Source of the DNA: Agelaius tricolor
Lineage: Eukaryota; Chordata; Aves; Passeriformes; Icteridae
Length of the DNA stretch: 64,000 bases
Direction: 5' to 3'
Assembly (NCBI GenBank): GCA_023055355.1
Contig: JALJCS010000029.1
Coordinates: 8,123,001 to 8,187,000 of the forward strand
Position numbers and translations under genes: made by a program. The notes beneath the pieces were generated by a model. That model had not been told where the DNA came from. It was given only the letters and a program-made list of their open reading frames with translations, and did not search any database. This document shows, one piece after another, positions 22,191-32,517 of this stretch (position 1 is the stretch's first letter; the number at the start of each line of letters is the position of its first letter).

Positions 22191-24370
22191 TCCATTGCTC
22201 TGGGTTTCCATTGCAGGGGTTGTTACCGCCAAGGGTCCCTTTGTGTTCCCAGCTGGGGACTTTTCTGCTTCGCTCTCAGCCACGTGTGAAGGTTGCTCCT
22301 GCAGAGGTGACTCTGTCCCCACGTGTCCACAGCACCCACAGCTTTCCCCCCTTGGCACTCAGAGTATTCCCAAAGCCCGGCTGCAATAAACCTCCAGCCT
22401 CAGCTCCAGCTTCTCCAGCCATAAAGGTCTCTGTATGTGGCATTTGATGGCCTTGGCTGTAAAAGGAGCCATAAAAAGGTAAGGGCAGCTCCACCTGGAG
22501 GGGATGTGCCCCCAGCCTGTCCCTGGCATGGGGGGAGCATTGCTGGGTGCCACCAGCCACCCCTGGCTGGGCAGGAACCAGGGCCAGTTGTACAGGAGGG
22601 GATTTAAAGGGCTTCTCCTCTGTGCTCTTCACTGGAAGCCTCTGTGCTGAAAAGCAGCATCCCCTGCAGCACTCGGGTGGCTGAGCTGGGGTTTCCACAG
22701 GGGAAAGGCTTTGGAGACACTGCCCAGCACTGCCCGAGCCCCATCCCACACCCAGAGCAGGAGGAGAGGCAGGTCCTGGGTTCCAAACATGCTGGGTCCC
22801 CAGGGAGCCATAGGGAGAGCCCTAAATTTGGAGGGTAGGTTTGATGTCAGCTTTCATTGCTTCACAGATCCCACTGAACCCACATCCATCAGTGAGAGAC
22901 TTCAAAGTGCAGGGGAATAAAACTCCTCATGGATAACGGCCCCAAAAATGCCTTTTGGCAGCTTTATTGCCTGGCACACAGGGAAAAGAACAGATGCACT
23001 TTCAGAAGCAGAAAGAACTCGGATAATTCCCTTAATGGCCACCCCAAGGCCAGGTGGGGGGAGCTTTGCTTTCCCCATGGAAGGGAGAGCAGCCCGGGCT
23101 GCTGGGCCTCTCCAGAAGAGAGCAGGCCTGGCTCTCAGCCTGGCTGGGGCTGGTGGGAGCCCTCAGAGCTCTGCACCAGCTGGGGAATCTGTCCCCACAC
23201 GTTCCACACCACAAATCTCCAGAGTGGGTGCGCAGGCTGCTGGGGGCAGACCCCACTGACCCTGGGGGCTGCCCAGGTGCCCCTGTCCAGCACTGAGGCC
23301 ATCCCAGCAGATGGGCTCCAGTACCCAGATGCTGTCACTGGGAAGTCCTGTCAGGGGTTACTGGCCGGGGTCTCGTTCTCGCCTGTCAGACTTGACATCT
23401 TCAGCGTATAATTAAATGCCAGGACGCGAGCAGCAGAGCAGGTGCATGCTAATGAGGAGATCAATTTTAATTATGATTTTAATTAAACACCCAATCCGGT
23501 AGGAAATATGACAAGCAGGCTAGAAATGCAAAATTTGTACTGGGGGAAAACAACAGCAAGAGACAGAGAAGATGGAACTGAGGTGTGCGTGTGCCTTGCA
23601 GCCCAGGCTGGGTGGGAGGGAGGATGGAGGGGTGGCCGTGAGCCAGGGTGGGCATGGAGGGCATCCTCTGATTCCTCTTGAAGCCGTAATTTGATGAGGA
23701 AAGTTCAGAAAACCACATTCACCGTTCTAGTCATTTTTCCAAACTCTCATTTTTTGCTCTCTGCCAGTGCTCCAGAGCTCTTGTAGACCACGGGGTGTGC
23801 AGCCACATGGTAGAAATCAGCTCTAATAGGAATTACCACTGAACAGAGATATTTGGCAAGAGGCTTTACAGCAGCCCATGTCACAGGGGGCTCGTGGTTT
23901 TGGATCATGGATCAGAGGGAACCTTTGAGATCCCTCTGTGCACAGCCTGGTACATTTGGCTGCTCCAGATTAACTCCTGCATGAACTCCAGCAGGCTTCA
24001 AAAGAACAAATCCCTCCCCGAATTTCCAGAACAGGAAAACCTCCATCACTCCTGCCACGGATCACTCGCACCCCCTGACTCATCCAAACCTGCCTGGCTC
24101 AGCTCTGGAGCCTTGCCACAGCTGCAGGATGTCTATGACAGGGACACTGCCAAGTCACTGCCATCAGGTTCCTCTCTTCCCAGCACGGGCAGACCCAGGA
24201 GGCTCTGCCACATCTGCCCTGTCCCTGTGTGAGCCCTGGCCCCAGGGATGTGCCTGGGACAGCCTGGGCACCGCGTTCCCTGCCTGGAGGAGCTGCCTGC
24301 GGCACAGCCCCGCGGGGGAAGAGCAGCCTGGGATGCAGAGGCTGCCTCACCCGAATGGAATGCTGCCGAG
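22191..24370. other. Non-coding spacer with TAAT-rich block
   Basis: Mostly GC-rich. 23395-23510 stands out: GCGTATAATTAAATGCC, CATGCTAATGAGG (octamer-like ATGCTAAT) and TTTTAATTATGATTTTAATTAAAC, a typical homeobox-rich motif cluster. No exon or mobile element recognised. Confidence 0.35.
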
Positions 24371-24686
24371 CAGGGATGGGCAGGAATGGAGCGGGGATGG
24401 AGCGGGGATGGAGCGGGGATGGAGCAGGGATGGAGCAGGGATGGAGCAGGGATGGAGCAGGGATGGAGCAGGGATGGAGCAGGGATGGAGCTGGGATGGA
24501 GCAGGGATGGAGCAGGGATGGAGCAGGGATGGAGCTGGGATGGAACAGGAATGGGCAGGGATGGAGCGGGGATGGAGCAGGAATGGGCAGGGATGGAGCA
24601 GGGATGGGGCAGGGATGGAGCAGGAATGGGCAGGGATGGAGCAGGGATGGAGCAGGGATGGAGCTGGGATGGAGCAGGGATGGAGA
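24371..24686 (+). repeat. 12-bp minisatellite, about 25 copies
   Basis: Tandem GGATGGAGCAGG units (12 bp). Variants are GCGG, GCTGG and a GAATGGGCAGG block that recurs around 24548, 24580 and 24624. The unit of four codons leaves all frames open (Gly-Met-Glu-Gln, Ser-Ile-Pro-Ala-Pro). No gene. Confidence 0.96.
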
Positions 24687-24973
24687 ATGTGACCCATGCT
24701 GGGAAAGGGGGTTTTAAACTCTTTGGTTACCTGAACTCACCCCTGGGTCCCCGCCAGCCTCCCCTGACCCTGCAGAATTATTGATTTTGCTGGTTTTTCA
24801 CTTTTCCATATCATAAATTGACTTTGGCCACCCTTTCCCCTACCTAACGAGGCCATTAGCAGTGGGGGCGGGCGGACAGCTCACAGATCAATGGGCACGG
24901 GGATGTGTCTGTGCCCACCCCACAGACATGGGGTGCACCCCTCCATCCCCCGGGCTGGGGTCACAGAGCCCAG
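24687..24973. other. Short unassigned spacer
   Basis: Contains an AT-rich segment TATTGATTTTGCTGG near 24779. No feature recognised. Confidence 0.4.
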
Positions 24974-25148
24974 AGCCAAGAGGGGCAGGACCCAGGAGAG
25001 CCAAGAGAGGCAGAACCCAGCAGAGCTGAGAGGGGCTGAACCCAGCAGAACCAAGAGGAGCAGAACCCAACACAGCCAAGGGGAGCAGAACCCAGCAGAA
25101 CCAAGGGAGGCAGAACCCAGCAGAACCAAGGGAGGAAGAGCCCAGCAG
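24974..25148 (+). repeat. 25-bp minisatellite, 7 copies
   Basis: Seven exact 25-bp units of the form AGCCAAGAGGGGCAGAACCC plus AGCAG, each with one to several substitutions. The minus-strand Gly-Ser-Ala-Gly-Phe-Cys frames come from it. Confidence 0.95.
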
Positions 25149-25229
25149 AGCTGTGCTGGACTGTGGGAATGCTCCGCTTGCCCTGCAGCTCTGCCACCAC
25201 CAGCAGCGCTTTTTTTTCCTGTGGTTTGG

Positions 25230-25720
25230 CTCCCGGCCTCGGCGCTGTGAGTTTGGGGATAATTCAGGGGCTGTGGAGGAGCCGCTGGGTGACGCCAAGC
25301 CCCGCTCCCGCGTTTCCCCCAAAAAGGAGGTTCAAAGGAGAAAAGGGGTGTCCTTCCCGCAGCCCCGCTCCCTGCCAGCCTGCGCTTTGATTTTCTGGCT
25401 GGAGTTTCTCTGCGGCTTTGCCCCTCCCGTTTAATTAGCTGCTCCGAGAGCTCCGGCAGCAGCCGCAAACCCCGGGCTGGGTTTTATAGAGCGCGTTTTT
25501 ACCTTTCACCCTCGGAAATGTCAGAGCAGCGGGGAAGCCGCGCCGCTTTGTTGCCTCCGCTGTTTTAATAACTCGATGGCTTGCAGCGCCCGCCTGCCTT
25601 CGGGAGGAGAGCCTGGGGGATGAGAGCCCACGGGAGCAGCGCCCAGGGCCGCGTCCTTAACCCGGGCACCGGGGTCACTGCACCCCAGCAGCGCCGCTCC
25701 CGCGCCCGAGCTGCGCCCAC
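25230..25720. promoter_or_regulatory. CpG-rich block, possible CpG island
   Basis: CpG is frequent throughout (CGGCCTCGGCGCTG, GCCGCTGGGTGACGCC, GAAGCCGCGCCGC, GCGCCCGCCTGC). A TATA-like TTTTATAGAGCGCG lies near 25481, and GTTTAATTAGCTGC lies near 25430. No first exon or open frame with known domain follows on either strand. It could be a promoter or CpG-rich enhancer. CpG ratio judged by eye only. Confidence 0.42.
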
Positions 25721-26180
25721 TAAATCATCCTGGCCAGATAAAAGTGAAGGCAGCCTTGGTTACTTATCCGGGGCTCGGTTTCAAAGCCGGGAGCTGGGGA
25801 GAGGGGAGAGGCTGGGGCAGCTCGGCTCACCTCCGGCTGTTACAGCGGAGGCACCTCGGGCTGCAGGAAGCAATTTGTCTCCCGGAGGCTGACAGGAGCT
25901 CCTTTCTTCTCCACTTACTCCTTGCTCAGAAATAAAAGGGGCATCCGCTCACATGAAAAGCGGGGAAGGCTCCAGGTTTCCCTTGTGAGGTCTCTCCCAA
26001 GCTGGCACGGACGGGCAATTTGTACAAATGACACTTCCCTGGGAGGGAAGAAAGAAGAAGAAGAAAGAGCCACCCCAGCTTCCAATTTGTGCCGCAGCAG
26101 TCTGCTCCAGCTCCTCCTCTCCCCGGCTTTCAACCTCCCGTTCACTGCTCTGGCTCTGCTCCCCAGCCCTGAGAGCGGCC
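25721..26180. other. Unassigned spacer after CpG-rich block
   Basis: Mixed composition with a GAAGAAGAAGAAA purine run near 26050. No gene or transposon recognised. Confidence 0.4.
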
Positions 26181-26612
26181 ATGCCCAGGTCCAGTGGCCA
26201 TCCCCAATTCCAGTGGCCATCCCCAATTCCAGTGGCCATTCCGAGGCCCAGTGGTCATCCCCAATTCCTGTGGCCATCCCCAATTCCAGTGGCCATCCCC
26301 AGTTTCAGAGGCCATCCCCAGGTCCAGTGGCCATCCCCAATTCCTGTGGCCATCCCCAATTCCTGTGGCCATCCCCAGGTCCAGTGGCCATTCCAAGGTC
26401 CAGTGGCTGCAGGGCCAGACCGAGGGAGCAGCCAGGGGTCAGTGGCCATCCTGAGGTCCACAGAGCCAGGCCCAGAGGGCAGCCAGGGGTCAGTGGCCAT
26501 CCTGAGGTCCAGTGGCCGCAGAGCCAGGCCCAGGGGTCAGCCAGGGGTCAGTGGCCATCCTGAGGTCCACAGAGCCAGGCCCAGAGGGCAGCCAGGGGTC
26601 AGTGGCCACTCT
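26181..26612 (+). repeat. Compound minisatellite: 20-bp units then about 50-60-bp units
   Basis: The first part (to about 26419) repeats GTGGCCATCCCCAATTCCA and close variants at roughly 20-bp spacing. The second part repeats a longer block that contains CAGCCAGGGGTCAGTGGCCA followed by TCCTGAGGTCCA and AGAGCCAGGCCCAG, in three to four copies. Both share GTGGCCATCC, so the longer unit probably grew from the shorter. Confidence 0.93.
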
Positions 26613-28657
26613 CCCGTGCTCTCCCTGCCCACAGCAGCCCCTTGGAGCCAGCTCCTCGCAGCCCAGCCTCGCTGAGTGCCTGCCCAATGTGTCCCAAGTC
26701 ACCTCTCGAAGGGGAGCAGTTAAACTTCCACAGACTCCTCAGTGGGCGTTTTTGTTCAGTATTAGAGTGGTTCTAATTCGATTTATCTTAATTCACTTGC
26801 AATTTGCTTATAATTAAACTACAGTGAACCAAGGGAGCTGATTTACCCAGCGCACTGAAATCTGATGAGGATTGTGAATCAGCCACCTCAGTTCACTGCA
26901 CAGTGTATTAATATAAATTGAAGTCAATGGTGGTTTATATTAATGCTTTCTTGAATGTCCCTATATGTGCAGGTCTGGGGGAGAGCACAGAAAACGTTTG
27001 GTTTTGGGAGAAAACACAATCTCTGTACTTTGTGTTTGTGCTGGGCACTGAGGGCCAGGACAAGAGCCAGGACTGTCCCCCTGCCCTGTCCAATAACAGC
27101 TGAACAGAATCATTTCCAATGTACTGGACAGAAGAGGTGAGGGAGAATTGATTCCCCCAAAGCCCCCCTAAGGGCCTGGCACCTGGCAAAAGGGGGTCGT
27201 TATCCCCAGATAATGGACCTTGCCAGCATTAAGCTCTCTAAGCCATCGCACAGTCAATTATCTCCTAATCAGGGCCGTTTTGTCCGAGGTTATTGCCCTA
27301 AGGACTCAATTAGGTTATATCCACGTCATTAATATTTTATGGAAAAATCATTCACATGAAGTGTTAAACACCTTCGCAAAGTTCCTTCCCCCCACCCCCG
27401 GGGAAAGAGGGATTTGAGGCTGCCCGGGCCAGGCTGGCAGTGCTGAGGGATGCAGGGGAAGCTCTGAGCTGCCTCCACACCCAGAAAGGACCTGTTGGAG
27501 CTGTTCTCCAAAGCACCCCCCTGTCAGCTCCCTCTGTGTGTGCTCTGCAGTTATTTCCAAGCTCTCAGTTATATTTAACTCGAGGTATAATAGTTGCCAC
27601 TCTGAAACCTCTGTTTTATTAAGCCAGGCGTTTGGGTACTCACAAGTAGAGCTGCTTGGAAAATGGAGAAAATTGCAGAGAAAGCCATTTCTTCTGATTA
27701 CCATTTATTTCCAGGAAAAAAAAGAAATGTTCCTTGTCCTTCATCCAGGACATCAGGAGTGGTGGGGCAGAGGCTGCAGCTCATGGGCATCACCTGGGGA
27801 ATGGGGCTGTGGAGTGGCAAAGGCTTCAATGTGGCCCTTGGGGAGCTGATAAAATAACTGTAATGATGGTCCAGGGTGCCAAATGTCCTCGGCATCCCAG
27901 AGTCCAGCCCTCGAGAAACAGGCATTGAAGTTAATGAATGAAAGCCTTTGGAAGGCTTTTTCCAAAGGTTTCTTTGGTGGGCTCACACTGTTGCTGTTCT
28001 CTCGGGTGGATTTTCATGCTGGCAAAAACACAATGAAAAGAATAAACTCAGCAGAGCAAAAACATGTACCAGAAGCCAGTAATGGTACAAAATGTGATAT
28101 TGCTGCACCTCTGAGATTTCCCAGCTAAGTACAGAATCTGGCCTGCCTCCCTCCCTCCAGCAGATTTGTTGGAAGCACTCCTGGATGAAATGGAGCCCTC
28201 CCAGAGCAGGGCTGGGGTCTGGGGGTGTCAGAGGGCCCGGGATGGCAGCAGGCAGAGCCTCTCCCGGGCTGGGAGGAGCAGAGATTCCCTGCAGTATCCG
28301 TGTCTCCGTGTCTCCGGCATGCCAGGCAAGTGTTTCCCATTAATGGGGATTGACACGGAGTAGGGCTGGTGTTTAAAAAAAAAAAAAAAGTTCTCCTCCT
28401 TCCCTAGGCAGTTTTGATGTGAATATTAATATTAACATAATTTCATGATGATTAGAGAACACAATTAGGGGCTATTAATAATGACACAAATAATGACATT
28501 TAAGGCCTCGTTTTCCTGTGAGTAACACTCTGTCTGGTGGTATTTAAACAGCTCTGTCTGGCACAATCACTGCCGTGCCAAGGTGAAGCCACGTCATTGT
28601 CACAGCGGTGTCAATCACTGAATCACTGCCCTGCCTGGCAGAGCCCGCCCCGCAGTG
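26613..28657. other. Non-coding stretch with three candidate conserved blocks
   Basis: 26750-26940 is AT-rich (TGTATTAATATAAATTG). 27190-27360 carries CAGATAATGG, GTCAATTATCTCCTAATCAG and CTCAATTAGG in a low-repeat context. 28390-28515 carries GAATATTAATATTAACATAATTTC, ACACAATTAGGGGC and TAATGACA words after an A15 run at 28375-28389. No coding exon recognised anywhere in this stretch. Confidence 0.38.
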
Positions 28658-29138
28658 GGGAGAGGGAGAGGGAGGGAGAGGGAAAGGGAAAGGGAGAGGG
28701 AAAGGGAAAGGGAGAGGGAAAGGGAAAGGGAAAGGGAAAGGGAGAGGGAAAGGGAGAGGGAAAGGGAGAGGGAAAGGGAGAGGGAGACGGAAAGGGAAAG
28801 GGAGAGGGAGACGGAAAGGGAAAGGGAGAGGGAGAGGGAAAGGGAAAGGAAGAGGGAGAGGGAGAGGGAGAGGGAGAGGGAGAGGGAAAGGGAAAGGGAA
28901 AGGGAAAGGGAGAGGGAGAGGGAGAGGGAGAGGGAAAGGGAAAGGGAGAGGGAGAGGGAAAGGGAAAGGAAGAGGGAGAGGGAGAGGGAGAGGGAGAGGG
29001 AGAGGGAAAGGGAAAGGGAAAGGGAAAGGGAGAGGGAGAGGGAGAGGGAGAGGGAGAGGGAAAGGGAAAGGGAAAGGGAAAGGAAGAGGGAAAGGGAAAG
29101 GGAGAGGGAAAGGGAGAGGGAAAGGGAAAGGGAGAGGG
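28658..29138 (+). repeat. Pure purine GGGAAA/GGGAGA hexamer array with 120-bp higher-order unit
   Basis: About 480 bp made almost only of GGGAAA and GGGAGA hexamers, interrupted by GGAGAC and GGAAGA. Two 120-bp blocks of 20 hexamers (28801-28920 and 28921-29040) match at all but one position (GACGG versus GAGGG). The plus strand has no pyrimidine except two or three C. Open frames such as Gly-Lys-Gly-Glu, Arg-Glu and Leu-Ser are artefacts. Such mirror-like purine tracts can form triplex DNA. Confidence 0.98.
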
Positions 29139-30347
29139 CTGCCATGAGCAGGGATGCTGCTGAAGATGCCATGAGCACACCTGGCAAGAGGCTGAGCTCC
29201 TGTTCTCCGGGAGCTGACCCCAGTGCAGGGCACACTCCAGCCAAGACCTCTCTCCTCAGGCCTGGGCTTCCCCAGACAGGGGGACAAAGCCGTGCAGTGC
29301 CAGCAGAGCCCATCCCAGTGCCAGGCCTGCCCTCCCCAGAGGCCAGCTCAGGTGCCCCTCTGTAAAAGCAGCTTTATGGGGCTGTTGCAGCCCAGTCCCA
29401 CCAAAGTCAGGCCGTGCAAAGACCCCATTTCTTTTCCAACACATTCACTGCCAAGCTCAGCCCTTGGAAGAGGCCGTGCTGTGCTAATGTCACTTAATGG
29501 AAACCTCGGAATCAATTTTTTGCTCCCTGAAGAAAATCCCCCTGGTTTATGCAGCAAAAGCTGTAATACTGGAAATGGCTTCAGATTTTTTTGTGAAAAA
29601 ATAAAAGGGAGGGGAAGAGAAGAAAGGTTCACTGAAGCTGCACAGAAAGGAGGTCAAGGCTGCCAGTTTGGTGCCTGGTCCTGGGGCAGCTGTGGGGCTG
29701 TGCCAGGCTGTCCCCAGGGCTCTGGGGGCTCTGTGGTAGCACCCACGCTCCCAATTCCCAATTCCCATTTCTCTGGAACACCCCAAAACGTGATTCCCTC
29801 ATGCCATGGAGAGTGGGGGGCAAGCTTGGAGGGTGGTGTTATCCCAAGCTGGGACAGGGACAGGGACAGGGACAGCCTGCAAAGGGCATCCGAGGGGTCT
29901 CGGGGTGCCCAGAGCACCCTCCCACCGCCGGGATCCAGGCACTCAGGGCAGGAGGGTGACAGCAGAGCCTGAGCCCAGCGCCACAAGAGGGACGCTCGTG
30001 GTCCCCAGGAGCAGCTCTGGCGGCCCCGAAGGAGCTCAGGCTGAGCCTCAGGAGCCCCGGGTGAGGATGCCCGAGGGAGCAGCGTTTGTTCGGCATCACC
30101 CGCACCTGCAGCTCCCAGAGCTCACGCTGCGATAAACAAAGCCTTTCATTACATTCCGGAGACAAACAGCTCCGGGCATTCCTCATTTCAATGCACACAC
30201 ACCTCGGCAGAGCCCCGCTCGCTCAGCTGCAGCTTCCCGGAGAGCGTTTCCATGCCCTGGAGCTGGGGCTGCGCTCCCAGCCCGGCTCCCGAGAGGCTCC
30301 GGCTCAGCACGGGCAGGGACAGGGCTTGGCTGCCGGGCTTCCAGCTC
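29139..30347. other. Unassigned spacer
   Basis: GC-rich with a short GGGACA run near 29846-29874 and moderate CpG at 29980-30350. An AT-richer segment lies at 29490-29640. No gene or transposon recognised. Confidence 0.4.
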
Positions 30348-30644
30348 ACAGAAACCGGGAATTGTCCGTGCTGGAACCGGGAATGTCCCGTGCTGGAACC
30401 GGGAATGTCCCGTGCTGGAAACCGGGAATGTCCCGTGCTGGAACCGGGAATTGTCCGTGCTGCAAACCGGGAATGTCCCGTGCTGGAACCGGGAATTGTC
30501 CGTGCTGGAAACCGGGAATTGTCCCTGCTGGAAACTGGGAATTGTCCGTGCTGGAAACCGGGAATTGTCCCTGCTGGAAACTGGGAATGTCCCGTGCTGC
30601 AAACCGGGAATTGTCCGTGCTGGAAACCGGGAATGTCCCGTGCT
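30348..30644 (+). repeat. 22-23-bp minisatellite, about 13 copies
   Basis: Units alternate between GGAACCGGGAATGTCCCGTGCT and GGAAACCGGGAATTGTCCGTGCT, with CTGCAAACC and CCTGCTGGAAACT variants. The last unit runs without a gap into the GGAAGGGACCC of a CR1 end. Several cysteine-rich open frames cross the array and are artefacts. Confidence 0.95.
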
Positions 30645-30865
30645 GGAAGGGACCCACCAGGATCATCCAGTGCATCTCCTATCCCTGCACAGACACCCCA
30701 ACAATCCCACGCTGTCCATCCCTGGCAGCGCTGTCCAAGCTCTCCTGGAGCTCTGGCATCCTCAGGGCTGTGCCCATTCCCTGGGGAGCCTGGGCAGTGC
30801 CAGCACCCTCTGGGGGAAGAACTTCCCTGATTTCCACTCTGCAAACCAACCCTGCCACCTCCTAC
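30645..30865 (-). mobile_element. CR1 LINE 3' fragment (minus strand)
   Basis: The plus strand shows GGAAGGGACCCACCAGGATCATCCAGTGC, then CACCCCAACAATCCCACGCTG, CTCCTGGAGCTCTGGCATCC and CACCCTCTGGGGGAAGAACTT, in the order of the reversed 3' region of avian CR1 elements. About 220 bp remain. The usual terminal ATTCTATG octamers are absent because the minisatellite starts at that point. Confidence 0.88.
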
Positions 30866-31893
30866 CCCACAGCCCCCCAGAGCCACCAGAGCTGCCGGTG
30901 GGATGGACAAGACTCCAGGAAAAGCCACCCAATCAGTTATTAAATTTTAATCAAACAATGCAGAGGGCTGCAAAGATCACAGTAAAATTTAATGAGCCAG
31001 CCTTGCTGCTTCCCCGAAGAAGCCCATTACAGTAAAAGTGTGGCTCCTGACTTCCAGGTATTATCCACAAACCCTCCCCACTCCCTGCTCACCAGGAGAA
31101 ACCAGGCGTGAAGTGGTTCCTTATGGCGGCTTAAATGAGGGTTTGTTTTCCCCCTTCCTCCAGACACCAATTTCTTTTCTTTCACCATCTCATCTTGCCA
31201 CAATTTATTTATTCTGGAATTTTGACTCCTCAGAGCACACAGGCAGAAAGGCCTCCCAGGAAAGCCGCTCTTCTTCAAATAGCAGGGATGCTGTTGGATT
31301 GAGCACCCGTCCTCAGCCTGCAGTGATCTGTGCTCTGGGGTCACTCTGCTTCCTCCTTCGGGAGCAGCAGAAAGGAAACCCCAGCCCCAGACTGGTTTTT
31401 ATCTCAGAGGCTCCAGTTCCCAGCTTAGGATGCAGGCAGCATCTCATCTAGAACTGCACAGCTGCATGCAGCAATTCAAAAATTGTCTTGTTGGACTACA
31501 ATGTGCCAATTTTTCACATTTACAGCCATTTTCAGTATTACAGCCTGTGGCACTGAAGCCAGGAGGCTTTTCTTCAGGGAGCAGCAGCTGCTGCAGAGGT
31601 GACCATTAGCACACGCTGCCTCTCCCCCGGCCAGGGAGGGTGGGGAAGGCTCGGGGAGGCGGCGGGGCCGGGATTCAGCAGCGCTGGCAGCCCCTGCGGG
31701 CTCCGGGAGCGCCACAGACGCGCCGGGTCCGAGCCCCGTCTAGACCAGGGGCTGGCAGCGGCTGCCGCTCGCTTTAATGTGAGCCTGGGTGAGCTCCAGC
31801 TCGGGAGAGTAAATGAGGGCTTGGGCTGGGGCCAGGGCTGCGCTGTGCCCGTGCTCCTGAAACCAGGGCTGCACTGTGCCCGTGCTTTGGGAA
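30866..31893. other. Unassigned spacer, short CpG-rich part
   Basis: 30930-31220 is AT-rich (TTATTAAATTTTAATC, CAATTTATTTATTC). 31640-31760 is CpG-richer (GGCGGCGGGGCCGGG, GACGCGCCGGGTCCG). No gene recognised. Confidence 0.4.
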
Positions 31894-32517
31894 CCCATGG
31901 TGACAGTGGGGTGGATCCCATGGTGACAGTGGGGTCAGTCCCATGGTGACAGTCGGGTGGATCCCATGGTGACAGTGGGGTCAGTCCCATGGTGACAGTC
32001 GGGTGGGTCCCATGGTGACAGTGGGGTCAGTCCCATGGTGACAGTGGGGTCAGTCCCATGGTGACAGTCGGGTGGGTCCCATGGTGACAGTGGGGTGGGT
32101 CCCATGGTGACAGTGGGGTCAGTCCCATGGTGACAGTCGGGTGGGTCCCATGGTGACAGTGGGGTGGATCCCATGGTGACAGTGGGGTGGGTCCCATGGT
32201 GACAGTGGGGTGGGTCCTGGGGTGACAGTGGGGTCAGTCCCATGGTGGCAGTGGGGTGGGTCCCATGGTGACAGTGGGGTGGGTCCCATGGTGACAGTGG
32301 GGTCAGTCCCATGGTGACAGTGGGGTGGATCCCATGGTGACAGTGGGGTGGGTCCCATGGTGACAGTGGGGTGGGTCCCATGGTGACAGTGGGGTCAGTC
32401 CCATGGTGACAGTGGGGTGGATCCCATGGTGACAGTGGGGTGGGTCCCATGGTGACAGTGGGGTGGGTCCCATGGTGACAGTGGGGTCAGTCCCATGGTG
32501 ACAGTGGGGTGGATCCC
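31894..32517 (+). repeat. 23-bp minisatellite, about 27 copies
   Basis: Very regular tandem units CCCATGGTGACAGTGGGGT plus GGGT, CAGT or GGAT. Rare variants are AGTCGGGT and one GGTGGCAGT. Every unit contains the CCATGG palindrome and a TGACAG core, a word recognised by TALE homeodomain proteins. Minus-strand Pro-Leu-Ser-Pro-Trp-Asp and Cys-His-His-Gly frames are artefacts; the His and Cys spacing should not be taken for a zinc finger. Confidence 0.98.

Noticed and set aside
28544..29365. Long Arg-Glu, Gly-Lys-Gly-Glu and Leu-Ser frames
   Set aside because: Direct product of the purine hexamer array in different frames.
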